From assembly GCA_016710745.1 (NCBI GenBank), contig JADJVB010000013.1, positions 434,001 through 498,000 of the forward strand: DNA of 64,000 nucleotides, given 5' to 3'. The notes below the pieces were generated by a model. It did no database searches, had not been told where the DNA came from, and worked only from the letters and a program-made list of their open reading frames with translations. Shown piece by piece: positions 60,844-64,000 of the stretch. This DNA is from Chitinophagaceae bacterium (lineage in GTDB: Bacteria; Bacteroidota; Bacteroidia; Chitinophagales; Chitinophagaceae). The translations under genes and the position numbers were made by a program. Each line of letters opens with the position of its first letter. Within the stretch, counting starts at the first letter, position 1.

Positions 60844-61518
60844 ATGTTTAATATTTTGTTACAGATCGACAGTACAGGAATAGGTGCGTCGACAGTGGGA
60901 AAAGAATCCTTGTTTTCCTTATTGGTAAAAGGCGGGGTATTGATGATACCATTGGCTATTTTCATGGCGATGGCTATTTTCTTTTTCATTGAGCGTTTAC
61001 TTGCCATACGCAAGGCCAGTAAGATCGAAGATAATTTCATGAACATTATTCGCGATCATATCATCAGTGGTAATGTTACAGCGGCCCGCAGCCTGGCAAA
61101 AAATACGGAACACCCGGTGGCGAAAATGATCGATAAAGGTATCCAGCGTATCGGAAAGCCCATTGACGCCATTGAAAGAAGCATGGATAATGTGGGCAAA
61201 CTGGAAATTTATAAGATGGAAAAAAACCTGCCGGTACTTTCGGTAATCGCCCGAATTGCTCCGTTGTTTGGTTTTGTGGGAACGATTATCGGTTTGGTGA
61301 TGTTGTTGCGTGATTTTGCCGCAGCCAGCAATCCCTCCATCACCGATATCGCAGATGCCATGTATGTGAAGATGATCACCTCGGCCACCGGTTTGATCAT
61401 CGGTATGCTTTCATTTTTGGGCTATGCATACCTCAATTCGCAGATCGATAAAACAGTAAATAAAATGGAATCGGCCAAGGCAGATTTCCTGGATATTTTG
61501 CACGAGCCAACTAAATAA
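60844..61518 (+). CDS. MotA/TolQ/ExbB proton channel protein
   Basis: 224 residues, three predicted membrane segments: GGVLMIPLAIFMAMAIFFFI, then APLFGFVGTIIGLVMLLRDF and ITSATGLIIGMLSFLGYAYL. The conserved family stretch is ARIAPLFGFVGTIIGL. With ExbD it forms the proton channel that powers TonB-dependent transport (or a Tol-like envelope function). exbD follows 64 bases downstream; no TonB is seen in this window. Confidence 0.92.
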   Translation: MFNILLQIDSTGIGASTVGKESLFSLLVKGGVLMIPLAIFMAMAIFFFIERLLAIRKASKIEDNFMNIIRDHIISGNVTAARSLAKNTEHPVAKMIDKGIQRIGKPIDAIERSMDNVGKLEIYKMEKNLPVLSVIARIAPLFGFVGTIIGLVMLLRDFAAASNPSITDIADAMYVKMITSATGLIIGMLSFLGYAYLNSQIDKTVNKMESAKADFLDILHEPTK

Positions 61519-61582
61519 AGACACGAATTAAATGGACCGCTGATTTGGTGTAGTTCGTAAAAATCAGTGAAACAAAAACAGC

Positions 61583-61987
61583 ATGAGTTTAAGAAGTCGT
61601 TTACGGGATAATCACAATGAAGTGGATGCGGGTCCACTGAATGACGTGTTGTTTATATTGCTGATGTTTTTTTTACTGGTATCAACCCTGGCCAATCCCA
61701 ATGTGGTGAAAGTGTCTAATCCAAAAGGAAAGAGCGATACCAAAGTGAGCCAGAATATTGTGGTTACCGTTACCAAAGATCAAAAAGTATTTATCGGCAC
61801 GAAGCAGATCGACATGCTGTATATTGATTCGTTGCTTAAAAAAGAGGTAGAAGCAAACCGGAAATATGTTGACACGCCAACCGTGGTGATGAATATTGAT
61901 ACCTCCGCCTATTATGGACAGGCTTTCAAGATCATGGAAGCTGCAAAGCGGGCTAAAGCCAGGCTGGCAGCCAATATTAAGCAGTGA
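61583..61987 (+). CDS. ExbD/TolR-family biopolymer transport protein
   Basis: 134 residues with the ExbD plan. There is a short cytoplasmic N-terminus and one membrane helix with the proton-carrying aspartate just before it (VDAGPLNDVLFILLMFFLLV). The periplasmic domain has VVTVTKDQKVFIG and NIDTSAYYGQAFKIMEAAK. Partner of the ExbB protein upstream. The last 11 bases overlap the convergent prmC gene. Confidence 0.9.
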   Translation: MSLRSRLRDNHNEVDAGPLNDVLFILLMFFLLVSTLANPNVVKVSNPKGKSDTKVSQNIVVTVTKDQKVFIGTKQIDMLYIDSLLKKEVEANRKYVDTPTVVMNIDTSAYYGQAFKIMEAAKRAKARLAANIKQ

Positions 61988-62840
61988 TAATCACCATTCT
62001 TTCGTTACCGTACATATCTTTTTTGACCATTACCGTTTGGTAATGATCTCTAAATAAAGCGGCTGTTTGCTTCGCATGATCCTCATGGGTTTCCAGGTAT
62101 ATTTTTCCGTTTGGCAACAAATGGTCTTTTGCAAACAGGGCGATCTTCTCGTAAAAAATTAAAGGCGATTGATTGGGTACAAACAACGCCAGGTGAGGTT
62201 CAAAATCGGTAACATGTCTGGCCAGTTTGCTTTTTTCTTTTATTGGTATATAGGGCGGGTTGCTGATGATGACATCATACAGCGGCAGCGTGGCCCATGC
62301 TTTTTCATCCAAAAAATCGACCTGTTTAAATTGAATATGGGCATTATGCAGTTTGGCATTCTCTCTCGCTAACGCAAGTGCCTGTGTGCTTATATCTATA
62401 CCGGTAACGATCGAAGCAGGCAGGTTTTTCTTGATGGCGATGGGTATGCAGCCGCTGCCGGTGCCAATATCCAGTATGGCCGGATCGGTCAATTTTGATT
62501 TTCGGTCTTTGATCAACTGTTCAACCAGTTCCTCTGTTTCGGGCCTCGGTATCAACACCTGGCTGTTCACTTTTAATTTCATATGGTAAAACCAGGCTTC
62601 CCCCAAAACGTATTGCACGGGTTTGTGCAACAATAATTCCTGCAGCGTTTTTTGTATCCGTTTGTTGGCTGCAACGGTTATTTCTTTCGAAGGGTTTTTT
62701 AAAATATCAGTTCGTTTCAGCGAGACCGTTTTTTCAAATACCCAGTCGGTAATGGCGGTGGCTTCGCTAAGACTGTAAATTTTTTGCAATTGCACTAAAA
62801 AGTTGCGATATAGTTCCTTGATGTTCACGAGCGCAAACAT
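61977..62840 (-). CDS. prmC: Release factor glutamine methyltransferase PrmC
   Basis: It methylates the glutamine of the GGQ motif in peptide release factors. 287 residues. Seen are the N-terminal helical domain (MFALVNIKELYRNFLVQLQK), the RPETEELVEQL motif, SAM-binding ILDIGTGSGCIPIAIKKN and the catalytic NPPY in DVIISNPPYIPI. The frame continues 35 codons upstream to 62945, where it would overlap the ribD promoter. The shorter start gives a normal length. Confidence 0.95.
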   Translation of the reverse strand: MFALVNIKELYRNFLVQLQKIYSLSEATAITDWVFEKTVSLKRTDILKNPSKEITVAANKRIQKTLQELLLHKPVQYVLGEAWFYHMKLKVNSQVLIPRPETEELVEQLIKDRKSKLTDPAILDIGTGSGCIPIAIKKNLPASIVTGIDISTQALALARENAKLHNAHIQFKQVDFLDEKAWATLPLYDVIISNPPYIPIKEKSKLARHVTDFEPHLALFVPNQSPLIFYEKIALFAKDHLLPNGKIYLETHEDHAKQTAALFRDHYQTVMVKKDMYGNERMVIITA

Positions 62841-62921
62841 ACTGATTCGGCTGGTGATATGATAAAATAACTGTTTAAACGCAACCGGCGATATAGTGCC
62901 CGCCGTTAATTTATTGATACG

Positions 62922-62929
62922 TATTTTTG
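62922..62929 (+). promoter_or_regulatory. Putative -7 box of ribD
   Basis: TATTTTTG fits TAnnTTTG, 26 bases before the ribD ATG in the gap to the divergent prmC gene. Confidence 0.35.
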
Positions 62930-62954
62930 CGACTTGATTAGTCACGTACTATAT

Positions 62955-63338
62955 ATGCATCGTTGCCTTCAACTGGCTTCTTTGGGAGCGGGCCGGGTGG
63001 CTCCCAATCCCATGGTAGGTGCAGTGTTGGTACATAAAAACCGGATAATCGGGGAGGGGTACCACCAGCAATTTGGTAAACCGCATGCTGAAGTAAATTG
63101 TATCCACAGCGTAAAGGAAACAGACAGGGATTTGATATCAACAAGTACCTTATACGTTTCTTTAGAGCCCTGTGCCCACTTTGGTAAAACGCCGCCCTGT
63201 GCCGACCTGATCATAAAAAATAAGATTCCGAATGTGGTTATCGGGTGCCGCGACAGCTTTGCCGCCGTTAATGGAAAAGGAATTGAAAGACTGGGGGCTG
63301 CGGGTATTGAAGTTACTGTTGGGATTCTGGAACCTTGA
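62955..63338 (+). CDS. ribD: Riboflavin biosynthesis protein RibD, deaminase domain only
   Basis: 127 residues that contain the complete deaminase half of RibD, which deaminates the pyrimidine intermediate of riboflavin synthesis. Zinc ligands are His and Cys in KPHAEVNC and SLEPCAHFGKTPPCADLI. It opens with MHRCLQLASLGAGRVAPNPM. It stops directly after the end of the domain (VTVGILEP). A normal RibD continues for about 75 residues into the reductase before RLVIDKEL; here that segment is missing. A TTG seven codons upstream is an alternative start. Confidence 0.88.
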   Translation: MHRCLQLASLGAGRVAPNPMVGAVLVHKNRIIGEGYHQQFGKPHAEVNCIHSVKETDRDLISTSTLYVSLEPCAHFGKTPPCADLIIKNKIPNVVIGCRDSFAAVNGKGIERLGAAGIEVTVGILEP

Positions 63339-63742
63339 GGTTGGTGATCGACAAAGAACTGAAATTGCCTGCCCATTTGAAATTATTTGATGGCAGCGCC
63401 AAGACGGTTATATTTAATCGGTTAAAACAGGCTGTTTCAGCAAATATCAGCTATCAGCAATTGAATAGAGAAGAACCGGTTCCTGATCAGGTTTTAACTG
63501 CATTGCACGCCATGTCAATTCAATCGGTAATGGTGGAGGGTGGTTCAAAACTCCTGCAGTCTTTTATTGCTGCCGGTTTATGGGATGAAGCCAGGGTGAT
63601 TGTAAATGAACAATTGACTATGGGCGAAGGATTAAAAGCCCCGGAATTGAAAAACAAGATCCTGATCAGCAGGCAGAAAGATAAAACGGATCTTATCACT
63701 TTTTATAAAAGAGATGAGGCGGTAAAAGCAAACGATCAATGA
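63335..63742 (+). CDS. RibD reductase domain, N-terminally truncated piece
   Basis: 135 codons that contain the C-terminal two thirds of the RibD reductase domain: RLVIDKELKLPAHLKLFDG, SIQSVMVEGGSKLLQSFIAAG and WDEARVIVNEQ. The NADPH-binding start of the domain (normally RPYxxLKxAxSLDG) is absent. It overlaps the deaminase frame by four bases in a different phase, so about 75 codons have been deleted with a shift. The first codon is TTG. Reductase activity is unlikely from this piece alone. Confidence 0.82.
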   Translation: MRLVIDKELKLPAHLKLFDGSAKTVIFNRLKQAVSANISYQQLNREEPVPDQVLTALHAMSIQSVMVEGGSKLLQSFIAAGLWDEARVIVNEQLTMGEGLKAPELKNKILISRQKDKTDLITFYKRDEAVKANDQ

Positions 63743-64000
63743 CGGAGCCCTATTTTTATACAACGATTGAGAAACCCTCCACAGCCGAATTCAAGGATCG
63801 TGGCAGCAAATTCCTTGCCTATGCTTTTCCGATCAGTTCGGCCGAAGATTTTAAGCAGGAGATCCAGGTTCTCAAAAAGGAACATCCAAAAGCGGTGCAT
63901 TTTTGTTTTGCTTACCGCATCGGAACGGATGGAAATAATTTCCGTTCCTCGGATGACGGCGAACCATCCGGCTCGGCCGGTAAACCCATACTCGGGCAGT
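63739..64000 (+). CDS. YigZ/IMPACT-family protein, N-terminal part
   Basis: The first 87 codons, cut by the right edge. It begins on an ATG that overlaps the preceding TGA (ATGA), which suggests translational coupling. The UPF0029/IMPACT signature DDGEPSGSAGKPIL is at the end, preceded by RGSKFLAYAFP and HFCFAYRIG. The family binds nucleotides or RNA and is implicated in translation regulation; the bacterial role is unsettled. Confidence 0.9.
   Translation, partial: MTEPYFYTTIEKPSTAEFKDRGSKFLAYAFPISSAEDFKQEIQVLKKEHPKAVHFCFAYRIGTDGNNFRSSDDGEPSGSAGKPILGQ

Noticed and set aside
63335..63742. Independent stand-alone riboflavin reductase gene
   Set aside because: The piece lacks the cofactor-binding start of the domain, begins at a TTG overlapping the deaminase frame and matches only the later part of RibD.

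Overview
The window comes from a member of the Bacteroidota, most likely the Chitinophagaceae. This is inferred from several things: large secreted proteins ending in a type IX secretion (T9SS) type A sorting domain, many short-lipobox lipoproteins, TAnnTTTG-type -7 promoter boxes with weak or absent Shine-Dalgarno sequences, a three-gene pntAA-pntAB-pntB transhydrogenase, and many interspersed repeat families of the kind scattered through Chitinophagaceae genomes. No rRNA, tRNA, CRISPR array, transposase or phage core gene was seen.

Layout. 1-11.4 kb: the 3' end of one giant T9SS adhesin, an AT-rich gap, then a second giant adhesin that is intact for 2467 codons and breaks into frameshifted pieces after about 8.78 kb. 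The two genes share an almost identical last 490 bp and terminator. 11.5-19.4 kb: icd, a carboxypeptidase-regulatory-domain lipoprotein, a frameshifted GNAT acetyltransferase, a Cys/Met-metabolism PLP enzyme, a DinB protein, a lipoprotein and mnmA. 19.5-25.5 kb: thyA, folA, a methyltransferase and the pnt operon. 25.6-32.9 kb: a lipoprotein with three FN3-like repeats and a predicted seven-bladed propeller, an HD hydrolase, a frameshifted RsmF-type rRNA methyltransferase, a LysM/double-psi-barrel protein, a bleomycin-hydrolase-like peptidase and fmt. 33.0-45.4 kb, all on the minus strand: two S74 (intramolecular chaperone) surface fibres, one broken by two single-base shifts, then five exported proteins of unknown function. 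45.8-48.5 kb: a TPR histidine kinase and NarL-type regulator, divergent from the exported-protein cluster. 48.4-64 kb: a NamZ-like muramidase, FKBP, peptidase T, a methionine gamma-lyase-like enzyme divergent from an Lrp regulator, a frameshifted ClC transporter, TPR and VWA-like exported proteins, an SPFH protein, ExbB/ExbD, PrmC, a ribD with an internal deletion and a partial YigZ.

Two themes stand out. First, intergenic-type repeats (GC-rich palindromes and AT-rich simple repeats) lie directly against start and stop codons and have entered reading frames. They add an extra loop to ThyA, Fmt, the RsmF-like enzyme and the GNAT protein, and supply the last codons of PntAA and of a PLP enzyme. 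Second, at least five genes carry single-base frameshifts or an internal deletion, several of them in homopolymers. Either the consensus is imperfect in places or there is real decay, so the affected genes are given as separate readable pieces with the junctions described.
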